64,000 nucleotides of DNA from Bacteroides sp. GM023 (GTDB lineage Bacteria; Bacteroidota; Bacteroidia; Bacteroidales; Bacteroidaceae): NCBI RefSeq assembly GCF_014750685.1, contig NZ_JAAXGE010000008.1, positions 62,001 through 126,000 of the forward strand, given 5' to 3'. Position numbers and translations under genes: made by a program. Positions within the stretch are counted from its first letter, which is position 1. Each line of letters starts with the position of its first letter. Below the pieces are notes generated by a model, which searched no databases, was not told the origin of the DNA, and worked only from the letters and a program-made list of their open reading frames with translations. Below, in pieces: positions 25,683 through 34,800 of this stretch.

Positions 25683-26564
25683 ATGTTGATAGAATCTTTT
25701 CTTGATTATCTCCAGTATGAGCGGAATTATTCGGAAAAAACCGTTCTTGCATACGGTGAAGATATAAAGCAACTGCAGGAGTTTGCTCAGGAAGAGTATG
25801 GGAAATTTGATCCGCTGAAGGTAGAGGCTGAACTTATTCGTGAATGGATAGTTTCATTGATGGATAAGGGATATACTTCAACTTCTGTAAATCGTAAGCT
25901 AAGTTCGCTCCGAACGTTTTATAAGTATCTTTTAAGACAAGGAGAGACGGCGGTAGATCCTTTATGTAAAATAAAGGGGCCTAAGAACAAAAAGCCGTTG
26001 CCTGTGTTTTTGAAAGAAAACGAAATGAACCGGTTGTTGGATGATACGGACTTTGGCGAAGGATTTAAAGGTTGTCGGGATCGATTGATTATCGAAGTGT
26101 TTTATGCTACAGGCATGAGACTTTCTGAATTAATAGGTTTGGATGATAAGGATGTGGATTTTTCGGCTTCTCTTCTGAAAGTGACCGGGAAAAGAAATAA
26201 GCAACGGTTGATTCCATTTGGCGATGAGCTGCGGGATTTGTTGCTTGGGTATATTGACATAAGAAACGAGATGATTCCGGTGAGGTCGGAGGCTTTCTTT
26301 ATTAGAGAGAATGGCGAACGGCTTTATAAGAATCTAGTCTATAATTTAGTGAAACGGAACCTGTCAAAGGTGGCGACGCTGAAAAAAAAGAGCCCTCACG
26401 TGTTAAGGCATACTTTTGCTACCACGATGCTGAATAATGAAGCGGAGTTGGGCGCGGTAAAAGAACTTTTGGGTCACGAGAGTATAACAACTACCGAGAT
26501 CTATACGCACGCTACATTTGAAGAACTTAAAAAAGTGTATAAACAAGCTCATCCAAGAGCTTAA
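25683..26564 (+). CDS. XerC/XerD-type tyrosine recombinase
   Basis: A 293-residue site-specific recombinase with an N-terminal SAM-like core-binding domain (LIESFLDYLQYERNYSEKTV) and a C-terminal catalytic domain. All active-site residues are present: Arg146 (ATGMRLSELIGL), Lys170, His239 and Arg242 (HVLRHTFATT), His265 (LLGHESITT) and the nucleophile Tyr274 (EIYTH). The size and full-length alignment fit chromosomal Xer recombinases, which resolve chromosome dimers, rather than a phage integrase. No attachment repeats were seen. I use ATG 25683; the longer frame begins at TTG 25656. Its stop is 16 bases before the hpf start. Confidence 0.9.
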   Translation: MLIESFLDYLQYERNYSEKTVLAYGEDIKQLQEFAQEEYGKFDPLKVEAELIREWIVSLMDKGYTSTSVNRKLSSLRTFYKYLLRQGETAVDPLCKIKGPKNKKPLPVFLKENEMNRLLDDTDFGEGFKGCRDRLIIEVFYATGMRLSELIGLDDKDVDFSASLLKVTGKRNKQRLIPFGDELRDLLLGYIDIRNEMIPVRSEAFFIRENGERLYKNLVYNLVKRNLSKVATLKKKSPHVLRHTFATTMLNNEAELGAVKELLGHESITTTEIYTHATFEELKKVYKQAHPRA

Positions 26565-26568
26565 AAAC

Positions 26569-26576
26569 AAGGAGGT
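26569..26576 (+). promoter_or_regulatory. Full-length Shine-Dalgarno before hpf
   Basis: AAGGAGGT is complementary to eight bases of the conserved 16S rRNA 3' tail, with the GGAGG core five bases from the ATG. Such a strong site is uncommon in Bacteroides and fixes the hpf start at 26581. Confidence 0.8.
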
Positions 26577-26580
26577 AAGT

Positions 26581-26880
26581 ATGGATATTAGAATTCAATC
26601 AATTCACTTTGATGCGTCAGAGCAATTGCAGGCATTTATTCAGAAGAAAGTGTCTAAGTTGGAAAAATATTACGAAGATATAAAGAAAGTAGAGGTGTCA
26701 TTAAAGGTAATTAAGCCGGAAGTCGCTGATAATAAAGAAGCGGGTATTAAGATTCTTATTCCAAATGGAGAGTTTTATGCAAGCAAAGTGTGCGACACAT
26801 TTGAGGAAGCGATTGATTTGGATGTGGAAGCGCTCGGCAAACAACTGGTTAAATACAAGGAAAAACAACGTATCAAATAA
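26581..26880 (+). CDS. hpf: Ribosome hibernation-promoting factor, short form (HPF/RaiA family)
   Basis: A 99-residue protein starting MDIRIQSIHFDASEQLQAFI, with the beta-alpha-beta-beta-beta-alpha fold of the HPF/YfiA family. The C-terminal helix ends in basic residues (LVKYKEKQRIK). It binds the 30S decoding centre in stationary phase and inactivates or dimerises ribosomes. It lacks the dimerisation domain of long HPF. The start is chosen by the AAGGAGGT site just upstream; the frame could extend back to 26518 but would then lie within the xerC-like gene. It is probably cotranscribed from the rpsU promoter. Confidence 0.93.
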   Translation: MDIRIQSIHFDASEQLQAFIQKKVSKLEKYYEDIKKVEVSLKVIKPEVADNKEAGIKILIPNGEFYASKVCDTFEEAIDLDVEALGKQLVKYKEKQRIK

Positions 26881-26886
26881 AAAAAG

Positions 26887-26901
26887 CGCAAATATTTTGC
26901 G
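26887..26901. promoter_or_regulatory. Small palindrome over the -33 box of the tRNA-tuf promoter
   Basis: CGCAAA-TAT-TTTGCG is a perfect 6-bp inverted repeat that includes the -33 TTTG (26896-26899). It also lies just after the hpf stop codon. Confidence 0.5.
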
Positions 26902-26926
26902 GAAAAGAAATAAATAACTAAATTTG
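26896..26926 (+). promoter_or_regulatory. Promoter of the tRNA-tuf transcription unit
   Basis: TTTG at 26896-26899, a 19-nt spacer and TAAATTTG at 26919-26926 match both consensus boxes exactly. It lies about 52 nt before the first tRNA. Confidence 0.85.
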
Positions 26927-26978
26927 CAGCCGTTTCGCTCGCGTTAGATCGTGACGGTTGCATTTTTTTAGCTAGAAT

Positions 26979-27052
26979 GCCTCTTTAGCTCAGTTGGCCA
27001 GAGCACGTGATTTGTAATCTCGGGGTCGTTGGTTCGAATCCGACAAGAGGCT
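26979..27052 (+). tRNA. tRNA-Thr (anticodon TGT)
   Basis: A 74-nt cloverleaf with acceptor stem GCCTCTT/AAGAGGC, D arm GCTC/GAGC, anticodon loop TTTGTAA and T arm GTTGG-TTCGAAT-CCGAC. The CCA end is not encoded. The anticodon stem CGTGA/TCTCG has a U-U mismatch at its central pair. Confidence 0.93.
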
Positions 27053-27129
27053 CAAAAGATGAAGGATAAAGATAAAACAACGGTTCTTATCATATTGTTT
27101 GTTTTGGTTCTTTTATTTAATGAAAACAA

Positions 27130-27212
27130 GGGCAAATACCAGAGTGGCCAAATGGGGCAGACTGTAAATCTGCTGTCTTTCGACTTCGGTGGTTCGAATC
27201 CATCTTTGCCCA
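27130..27212 (+). tRNA. tRNA-Tyr (anticodon GTA)
   Basis: An 83-nt class II tRNA with acceptor stem GGGCAAA/TTTGCCC, anticodon stem-loop GCAGA-CTGTAAA-TCTGC, a long variable arm and T loop TTCGAAT. CCA is not encoded. Confidence 0.95.
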
Positions 27213-27242
27213 CAAAATCAGAGTGACAACTTTGGCAAGAAT

Positions 27243-27315
27243 GCGGAAGTAGCTCAGTTGATAGAGCATTAGCCTTCCAAGCTGAGGGTCGCGGGTTTGA
27301 GCCCCGTCTTCCGCT
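27243..27315 (+). tRNA. tRNA-Gly (anticodon TCC)
   Basis: A 73-nt cloverleaf with acceptor stem GCGGAAG/CTTCCGC and anticodon loop CTTCCAA. It is third in the cluster, and CCA is not encoded. Confidence 0.94.
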
Positions 27316-27325
27316 CTTTTTTCTT

Positions 27326-27397
<72 letters not shown>

Positions 27398-27447
27398 CAT
27401 AAAGATGTAAATGCTGATTATTAATCAAATAAATAACAAGTAAAGCT

Positions 27448-28632
27448 ATGGCTAAAGAGAAATTTAATCGTGACAAACCGCACGTAAACATTGGTACAAT
27501 CGGTCACGTAGACCACGGTAAGACAACGTTGACAGCTGCTATCACTACTGTGTTGGCAAAAAAAGGTCTTTCTGAATTGCGTTCTTTCGACTCTATCGAT
27601 AACGCTCCTGAAGAAAAAGAAAGAGGTATTACTATTAATACTTCACACGTTGAGTATTCTACAGCTAATCGTCACTACGCACACGTTGACTGTCCGGGAC
27701 ACGCCGACTACGTTAAGAACATGGTAACTGGTGCTGCTCAGATGGATGGTGCTATCATCGTTTGTGCTGCAACTGATGGTCCGATGCCTCAGACTCGCGA
27801 ACATATCTTGTTGGCTCGTCAGGTAAACGTTCCTCGTTTGGTTGTATTCTTGAACAAGTGCGATATGGTTGATGATGCCGAGATGTTGGAACTCGTTGAA
27901 ATGGAAATGAGAGAACTTCTTTCATTCTATGATTTCGATGGTGACAATACTCCTATTATCCAGGGTTCTGCTCTTGGCGCATTGAACGGCGTTGAAAAGT
28001 GGGAAGACAAAGTTATGGAATTGATGGATGCTGTTGATACTTGGATTCCACTTCCTCCGCGTGATGTTGATAAACCTTTCTTGATGCCGGTTGAAGACGT
28101 ATTCTCTATCACAGGTCGTGGTACTGTAGCTACAGGTCGTATCGAAACAGGTATCATTCACGTAGGTGATGAAATCGAAATCCTTGGTTTAGGTGAAGAT
28201 AAGAAATCAGTTGTAACTGGTGTTGAAATGTTCCGTAAACTGTTGGATCAAGGTGAAGCTGGTGATAACGTAGGTTTGTTGCTTCGTGGTATCGACAAGA
28301 ACGAAATCAAACGCGGTATGGTTCTTTGTAAACCAGGTCAGATTAAACCGTATTCTAAATTCAAGGCTGAGGTTTATATCTTAAAGAAAGAAGAAGGTGG
28401 TCGTCATACTCCGTTCCACAACAAATATCGTCCTCAGTTCTATTTGCGTACTATGGACTGTACTGGTGAAATCACTTTGCCGGAAGGAACAGAAATGGTA
28501 ATGCCAGGTGATAACGTAACTATCACAGTTGAGTTGATCTACCCAGTAGCATTGAACCCGGGTCTTCGTTTCGCTATCCGCGAAGGTGGACGTACGGTAG
28601 GTGCTGGTCAGATTACAGAAATTCTTGGCTAA
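27448..28632 (+). CDS. tuf: Elongation factor Tu
   Basis: A 394-residue GTPase that carries aminoacyl-tRNA to the ribosome. G1 is GHVDHGKT (19-26), followed by DCPGHADYVKNM and NKCDMVD, with the two beta-barrel domains of normal length. In this lineage tuf lies downstream of a tRNA cluster and upstream of tRNA-Trp-secE-nusG rather than after fusA in the str operon. No promoter is seen between tRNA-Thr and tuf, so it is likely transcribed from 26896-26926. Confidence 0.98.
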   Translation: MAKEKFNRDKPHVNIGTIGHVDHGKTTLTAAITTVLAKKGLSELRSFDSIDNAPEEKERGITINTSHVEYSTANRHYAHVDCPGHADYVKNMVTGAAQMDGAIIVCAATDGPMPQTREHILLARQVNVPRLVVFLNKCDMVDDAEMLELVEMEMRELLSFYDFDGDNTPIIQGSALGALNGVEKWEDKVMELMDAVDTWIPLPPRDVDKPFLMPVEDVFSITGRGTVATGRIETGIIHVGDEIEILGLGEDKKSVVTGVEMFRKLLDQGEAGDNVGLLLRGIDKNEIKRGMVLCKPGQIKPYSKFKAEVYILKKEEGGRHTPFHNKYRPQFYLRTMDCTGEITLPEGTEMVMPGDNVTITVELIYPVALNPGLRFAIREGGRTVGAGQITEILG

Positions 28633-28643
28633 TACACAATATT

Positions 28644-28677
28644 TAATCAGTTCCCGATTAAAACCGGGAACTGATTA
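28644..28677 (+). promoter_or_regulatory. Perfect 13-bp hairpin between tuf and tRNA-Trp
   Basis: TAATCAGTTCCCG pairs perfectly with CGGGAACTGATTA around an 8-nt loop. No T-run follows, so it is more likely an mRNA stabiliser, a processing site or a weak attenuator than a full terminator. tRNA-Trp starts seven bases later. Confidence 0.75.
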
Positions 28678-28683
28678 TGTACA

Positions 28684-28758
28684 CACGGGAGTAGCTCAGT
28701 TGGTAGAGCACCGGTCTCCAAAACCGGGTGTCGGGAGTTCGAGCCTCTCCTCCCGTGC
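28684..28758 (+). tRNA. tRNA-Trp (anticodon CCA)
   Basis: A 75-nt cloverleaf with acceptor stem CACGGGA/TCCCGTG, anticodon stem CCGGT/ACCGG and loop CTCCAAA. The tuf-tRNA-Trp-secE order is widely conserved. CCA is not encoded. Confidence 0.95.
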
Positions 28759-28771
28759 TAATATTATTCAA

Positions 28772-28963
28772 ATGAAAAAGGTAATAGCTTATATTAAAGA
28801 ATCTTACGACGAACTTGTTCATAAAGTATCGTGGCCTACGTATTCTGAACTTGCTAACAGTGCAGTAGTTGTTTTATATGCTTCCCTGCTTATTGCATTG
28901 GTAGTATGGGGTATGGATGTCTGTTTCCAGAACTTCATGGAAAAAATTGTTTATCCACATTAA
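28772..28963 (+). CDS. secE: Preprotein translocase subunit SecE
   Basis: A 63-residue single-helix form. A short amphipathic N-terminus with the conserved KVSWPTYSEL motif precedes one membrane helix (VVVLYASLLIALVVWGMDV). It clamps SecY in the translocon. The start is ATG 28772, just after tRNA-Trp, and nusG follows after 17 nt. Confidence 0.96.
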   Translation: MKKVIAYIKESYDELVHKVSWPTYSELANSAVVVLYASLLIALVVWGMDVCFQNFMEKIVYPH

Positions 28964-28980
28964 AAAATTAGGAATTAAAA

Positions 28981-29523
28981 ATGGCTGAGATTGAAAAAAA
29001 ATGGTACGTTCTGCGTGCTATTAGTGGTAAAGAAGCTAAGGTAAAGGAATATCTTGAAGCTGATCTTAAAAACAGCGACCTTAGTGAATATGTATCTCAG
29101 GTATTGATTCCTACTGAAAAGGTGTACCAGGTTCGCAATGGTAAAAAAATTGTGAAGGAAAGAAGTTATCTTCCTGGTTACGTTTTGGTGGAGGCTGCTT
29201 TGGTTGGTGAGGTTTCTCATCACTTGCGCAACACTCCGAATGTGATAGGCTTTCTTGGCGGCTCCGAAAAACCGGTGCCCCTCAGACAGTCAGAAGTGAA
29301 TCGTATACTTGGTACAGTTGACGAACTGCAGGAAACGGGTGAAGAACTCAATATTCCGTACGTGGTTGGTGAAACTGTTAAGGTTACTTTTGGTCCTTTT
29401 AGCGGATTCAGTGGTATCATTGAAGAAGTGAATAGTGAAAAAAAGAAACTAAAGGTCATGGTGAAGATATTCGGGCGCAAAACGCCGCTTGAATTAGGCT
29501 TTATGCAAGTGGAAAAAGAATAA
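28981..29523 (+). CDS. nusG: Transcription termination/antitermination factor NusG
   Basis: A 180-residue protein with an N-terminal NGN domain (KWYVLRAISGKEAKVKEYLE) that binds the RNA polymerase clamp, and a C-terminal KOW domain (GETVKVTFGPFSGFSGIIEE). It couples transcription with translation and Rho. It belongs to the secE-nusG-rplK transcription unit. Confidence 0.97.
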   Translation: MAEIEKKWYVLRAISGKEAKVKEYLEADLKNSDLSEYVSQVLIPTEKVYQVRNGKKIVKERSYLPGYVLVEAALVGEVSHHLRNTPNVIGFLGGSEKPVPLRQSEVNRILGTVDELQETGEELNIPYVVGETVKVTFGPFSGFSGIIEEVNSEKKKLKVMVKIFGRKTPLELGFMQVEKE

Positions 29524-29584
29524 CGCGGAATTGTTACGCTGTTGTTGTTCTTCGTTTAATGTTTATATATAAATCAATAAAAAA

Positions 29585-30028
29585 ATGGCTAAAGAAGTTG
29601 CTGGACTAATCAAATTACAGATTAAAGGAGGCGCTGCAAATCCATCACCCCCAGTTGGACCTGCTCTAGGTTCTAAGGGTATCAATATCATGGAATTTTG
29701 CAAGCAATTCAATGCCAGAACCCAAGACAAGGCAGGTAAGATTTTACCTGTTATCATTACTTACTACGCAGATAAGTCTTTCGATTTTGTAATCAAGACT
29801 CCTCCCGTTGCTATTCAATTACTTGAAGTGGCTAAGGTAAAGAGTGGTTCTGCTGAGCCTAACCGTAAGAAAGTTGCCGAGCTTACTTGGGAACAAGTTC
29901 GTACGATTGCTCAGGACAAAATGGTTGACTTGAACTGTTTTACTGTGGAAGCTGCCATGAGAATGGTTGCAGGTACAGCTAGAAGTATGGGTATCGCTGT
30001 AAAAGGGGAGTTCCCGGTTAATAACTAA
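29585..30028 (+). CDS. rplK: 50S ribosomal protein uL11
   Basis: A 147-residue protein with the N-terminal domain GGAANPSPPVGPALGSKGIN and the C-terminal rRNA-binding domain. It forms the GTPase-associated stalk base with L10. It lies 61 nt after nusG, and rplA follows 15 nt later. Confidence 0.97.
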   Translation: MAKEVAGLIKLQIKGGAANPSPPVGPALGSKGINIMEFCKQFNARTQDKAGKILPVIITYYADKSFDFVIKTPPVAIQLLEVAKVKSGSAEPNRKKVAELTWEQVRTIAQDKMVDLNCFTVEAAMRMVAGTARSMGIAVKGEFPVNN

Positions 30029-30043
30029 TAAACTTCAATTGTA

Positions 30044-30742
30044 ATGGGTAAACTGACAAAAAATCAAAAGTTAGCTGCAGAGAAGATTGAAGCAGGGAAA
30101 GCATACTCGCTGAAAGAAGCTGCATCTCTGGTAAAAGAAATCACTTTTTCCAAGTTTGATGCTTCACTGGATATTGATGTACGTTTAGGTGTTGATCCAC
30201 GTAAAGCTAACCAGATGGTGAGAGGTGTTGTTTCACTTCCTCATGGTACTGGTAAGGAAGTACGTGTATTGGTACTTTGTACACCGGATGCTGAAGCTGC
30301 TGCAAAAGAAGCTGGCGCTGACTATGTTGGTCTTGACGAATATATTGAAAAGATCAAAGGTGGATGGACTGATATTGATGTTATCATCACTATGCCATCT
30401 ATCATGGGTAAAATTGGTGCACTCGGTCGTGTACTCGGTCCTCGTGGATTGATGCCGAACCCGAAGAGTGGTACTGTAACTATGGATGTTGCTAAAGCTG
30501 TAAAAGAAGTAAAACAAGGTAAAATCGACTTTAAAGTTGATAAGAGCGGTATCGTTCATACTTCTATCGGTAAGGTGTCATTCAGTCCTGATCAGATTCG
30601 CGACAATGCGAAAGAGTTTATCTCTACTCTGAACAAACTGAAACCGACCGCAGCAAAGGGTACGTATATTAAGAGTATTTATCTTTCTAGTACAATGAGT
30701 GCGGGTATTAAAATCGACCCGAAATCAGTGGATGAAATCTAA
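30044..30742 (+). CDS. rplA: 50S ribosomal protein uL1
   Basis: A 232-residue L1-stalk protein. The signature IMGKIGALGRVLGPRGLMPN is near residue 125. L1 usually represses its own operon by binding an rRNA-like leader; I cannot point to such a site here. Confidence 0.97.
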   Translation: MGKLTKNQKLAAEKIEAGKAYSLKEAASLVKEITFSKFDASLDIDVRLGVDPRKANQMVRGVVSLPHGTGKEVRVLVLCTPDAEAAAKEAGADYVGLDEYIEKIKGGWTDIDVIITMPSIMGKIGALGRVLGPRGLMPNPKSGTVTMDVAKAVKEVKQGKIDFKVDKSGIVHTSIGKVSFSPDQIRDNAKEFISTLNKLKPTAAKGTYIKSIYLSSTMSAGIKIDPKSVDEI

Positions 30743-30757
30743 TAAAACAGAGAAATA

Positions 30758-31276
30758 ATGAGAAAGGAAGATAAAAGTACGATTATAGAGCAAATTGCTG
30801 CTACAGTAAAGGAATATGGTCACTTCTATTTGGTAGATGTTACAGCTATGAACGCTGCTGCTACCAGCGCACTGAGAAGAGAATGTTTTAAATCTGACAT
30901 CAAATTGATGTTGGTTAAAAACACACTGCTTCACAAGGCACTGGAAAGCCTGGAAGAAGACTTTTCACCTCTTTACAATTCTTTGAAAGGTACTACAGCC
31001 GTTATGTTTAGCAACATTGCAAACGTTCCTGCTAAACTGATCAAAGATAAAGCGAAAGACGGTATTCCCGGACTGAAAGCTGCATATGCAGAAGAAAGCT
31101 TCTACGTTGGTGCAGATCAATTGGATGCTCTCGTTGCAATCAAGAGTAAGAATGAAGTTATCGCTGATGTTATTGCCCTGTTGCAATCTCCGGCCAAGAA
31201 TGTTATTTCTGCTCTTCAATCAGGTGGTAACACCATTCACGGCGTACTCAAAACACTTGGTGAGAGACCCGAATAA
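30758..31276 (+). CDS. rplJ: 50S ribosomal protein uL10
   Basis: A 172-residue stalk protein that anchors L7/L12 dimers through its C-terminal helix. Only 15 bases separate it from rplA, so the long rplJ leader on which L10-L12 acts in E. coli has no room here, and control must differ. Confidence 0.96.
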   Translation: MRKEDKSTIIEQIAATVKEYGHFYLVDVTAMNAAATSALRRECFKSDIKLMLVKNTLLHKALESLEEDFSPLYNSLKGTTAVMFSNIANVPAKLIKDKAKDGIPGLKAAYAEESFYVGADQLDALVAIKSKNEVIADVIALLQSPAKNVISALQSGGNTIHGVLKTLGERPE

Positions 31277-31322
31277 TTTTCAAAAACAACAAAGTATTTA
31301 AATAATTAAAATCATACAAAAA

Positions 31323-31697
31323 ATGGCAGATTTGAAAGCTTTTGCAGAACAATTGGTTAACTTGACAGTAAAAGAAGTTAATGAACTTGCAACTATCCTT
31401 AAAGATGAATACGGTATTGAACCTGCTGCTGCAGCTGTTGCTGTTGCTGCTGGTCCTGCAGCTGGTGCTGCTGCTGTAGAAGAACAAACTTCTTTCGACG
31501 TAGTGTTGAAAAGCGCTGGTGCAGCTAAACTTCAGGTTGTTAAAGCCGTTAAGGAAGCTTGTGGCCTAGGTTTGAAAGAAGCTAAAGACTTGGTAGACGG
31601 TGCTCCTAGCACAGTTAAAGAAGGTTTGGCTAAAGACGAAGCAGAATCATTGAAGAAAACATTGGAAGAAGCTGGAGCTGAAGTTGAACTTAAATAA
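31323..31697 (+). CDS. rplL: 50S ribosomal protein bL12 (L7/L12)
   Basis: A 124-residue acidic stalk protein. An N-terminal dimerisation domain, an Ala/Val-rich hinge (about residues 36-55) and a C-terminal factor-binding domain (GLGLKEAKDLVDGAPSTVKE) are all present. It is followed by the rpoB attenuator hairpin. Confidence 0.98.
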   Translation: MADLKAFAEQLVNLTVKEVNELATILKDEYGIEPAAAAVAVAAGPAAGAAAVEEQTSFDVVLKSAGAAKLQVVKAVKEACGLGLKEAKDLVDGAPSTVKEGLAKDEAESLKKTLEEAGAEVELK

Positions 31698-31722
31698 CAT
31701 TGGCCTGGTAATCAGGTAATTC

Positions 31723-31760
31723 GGTTAGGAATCCTTCGCAAGAGGATTCTTAACCTTTTT
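31723..31760 (+). terminator. Attenuator hairpin between rplL and rpoB
   Basis: GGTTAGGAATCCT pairs with AGGATTCTTAACC (13 bp with one wobble) around a 7-nt loop, followed by five T. By analogy with other bacteria it would lower rpoBC transcription relative to rplJL. Confidence 0.88.
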
Positions 31761-31801
31761 GTGTATATATTTCAAATTAAGTTCTCCAAATTCATTAATA
31801 G

Positions 31802-34800
31802 ATGTCTTCAAATACTGTAAATCAAAGAGTTAATTTTGCTTCGACTAAGAATCCGCTCGAATATCCGGATTTCCTGGAAGTACAATTGAAGTCATTCCAA
31901 GACTTTCTACAATTAGATACCCCACCTGAAAAGCGTAAGAATGAGGGATTGTATAAAGTATTTGCTGAAAACTTCCCTATTGCCGATACTAGAAACAATT
32001 TTGTTCTTGAGTTTCTGGACTATTATATTGATCCGCCGCGTTATACCATCGATGATTGTATAGAGCGTGGGCTCACTTATAGTGTTCCTTTAAAAGCGAA
32101 ACTTAAGCTTTACTGTACCGATCCCGATCATGAGGATTTTGATACGGTGATTCAGGACGTATTCCTCGGACCGATTCCATACATGACTGATAAGGCTACT
32201 TTCGTCATTAACGGTGCCGAACGCGTAGTTGTGTCACAGCTTCACCGTTCTCCGGGTGTGTTCTTCGGCCAAAGTGTACATGCCAATGGTACGAAACTTT
32301 ATTCGGCTCGTATTATTCCGTTTAAAGGTTCGTGGATTGAGTTTGCTACCGACATCAATAATGTGATGTACGCATACATTGACCGTAAGAAGAAATTGCC
32401 GGTAACTACTCTGTTGCGTGCGATTGGTTTCGAGAATGACAAAGATATTCTTGAAATTTTCAACCTTGCAGAAGATGTGAAGGTTAACAAGACGAATCTG
32501 AAGAAAGTGCTGGGCCGCAAACTGGCTGCACGTGTCTTGAAAACATGGATTGAAGATTTCGTTGATGAAGATACCGGTGAAGTGGTTTCTATCGAACGTA
32601 ACGAGGTTATTATCGACCGTGAAACCGTATTGGAAGAAGTGCACGTGGATGAAATCTTGGAATCGGGAGTTCAGAATATTCTTTTGCATAAGGATGAACC
32701 GAACCAGTCCGATTTCTCTATTATATATAATACGCTGCAGAAGGACCCGAGTAACTCGGAAAAGGAAGCTGTGTTGTATATCTACCGTCAGTTGCGTAAT
32801 GCCGATCCGGCTGATGACGCAAGTGCACGTGAAGTTATCAACAACTTGTTCTTCTCAGAAAAAAGATATGACCTTGGTGATGTAGGTCGTTACAGAATCA
32901 ACAAGAAGTTGAACTTGACGACTGATATGGACGTGCGTGTCCTCACGAAGGAAGATATCATTGAAATCATCAAATATCTGATTGAGTTGATTAACTCTAA
33001 GGCAGATGTGGATGATATTGACCACTTGAGCAATCGTCGTGTGCGTACAGTGGGCGAACAGCTTTCTAACCAGTTTGCTGTTGGTCTGGCTCGTATGTCC
33101 CGTACGATTCGTGAACGTATGAACGTTCGCGACAATGAAGTGTTCACTCCGATTGATTTGATTAACGCGAAGACTATTTCTTCTGTAATCAACTCTTTCT
33201 TCGGAACGAATGCCTTGTCTCAATTCATGGACCAGACAAACCCGCTGGCTGAAATCACGCACAAGCGTCGTATGTCTGCACTGGGTCCTGGTGGTCTTTC
33301 TCGTGAACGCGCCGGATTTGAGGTTCGTGACGTTCACTACACACACTATGGTCGTCTTTGCCCGATCGAGACTCCTGAAGGTCCGAACATCGGTTTGATT
33401 TCATCATTGTGTGTATTCGCTAAAATTAATGAACTCGGATTCATTGAAACTCCGTATCGTAAGGTCGATAACGGAAAAGTGGATCTTTCTGATAATGGTC
33501 TGATTTATCTGACTGCCGAAGAAGAGGAAGAAAAGGTTATTGCACAGGGTAATGCTCCGTTGAATGATGACGGTACATTCGTGCGTAATAAGGTTAAGTC
33601 TCGTCAGGATGCTGATTTCCCGGTTGTTGAACCGCTGGAAGTGGACTTGATGGACGTTTCTCCCCAGCAGATTGCATCAATCGCGGCTTCATTGATTCCG
33701 TTCCTGGAACATGATGATGCTAACCGTGCATTGATGGGATCAAACATGATGCGTCAGGCAGTTCCATTGTTGAGAAGCGAGGCGCCGATTGTTGGTACAG
33801 GTATCGAACGTCAGTTGGTGAGAGATTCTCGTACGCAGGTTACTGCGGAAGGGGATGGCGTGGTTGACTACGTTGATGCTACTACGATTCGTATTTTGTA
33901 TGACCGTACAGAGGATGAAGAATTTGTAAGCTTCGAATCTGCTTTAAAGGAATATAGATTGCCTAAATTCCGTAAGACCAATCAGAACATGACGATTGAC
34001 TTACGTCCGACTTGTGAGAGAGGACAACGTGTGAAGAAAGGTGATATATTGACCGAAGGTTATTCTACTGAAAAGGGTGAACTGGCATTGGGTAAAAACC
34101 TGTTGGTTGCTTATATGCCTTGGAAGGGTTACAACTATGAGGATGCTATCGTTTTGAACGAACGTGTAGTACGCGAGGACTTGCTGACTTCAATTCACGT
34201 AGAAGAATATTCTTTGGAAGTTCGTGAAACAAAACGTGGTATGGAAGAGTTGACTTCTGATATCCCGAATGTGAGTGAAGAAGCTACTAAGGACTTGGAC
34301 GAAAACGGTATCGTAAGAATTGGTGCTCGTATTGAACCGGGCGATATCATGATCGGTAAGATTACTCCGAAAGGTGAGTCTGATCCTTCTCCTGAAGAAA
34401 AACTGCTTCGTGCAATCTTTGGTGATAAGGCCGGTGATGTGAAAGATGCTTCACTGAAAGCTTCTCCTTCTTTGAAAGGTGTTGTTATCGACAAGAAGTT
34501 GTTCTCACGTGTTATCAAGAATCGTAGCTCTAAGCTTGCAGATAAGGCATTGTTGCCTAAGATCGATGATGAATTCGAATCAAAGGTAGCAGACTTGAAA
34601 CGTATCCTGGTTAAGAAACTGATGACTTTGACAGAAGGTAAGACTTCTCAGGGTGTGAAAGATTATCTGGGTGCGGAAGTGATTGCTAAGGGTGCTAAAT
34701 TCAGTGCGTCTGACTTTGATTCACTTGACTTTACTTCTATTCAGTTAAGTAACTGGACGAATGACGACCATATCAATGGCATGATTCGTGACTTGGTGAT

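Noticed and set aside
25683..26564. The tyrosine recombinase as a sign of a mobile element.
   Set aside because: It has Xer size and context between rpsU and hpf, and no attachment repeats or phage/transposon genes lie nearby.
33228..33280. Possible rifampicin-resistance changes in rpoB.
   Set aside because: Asp477, His487 and Ser492 match the sensitive residues in the equivalent E. coli positions.
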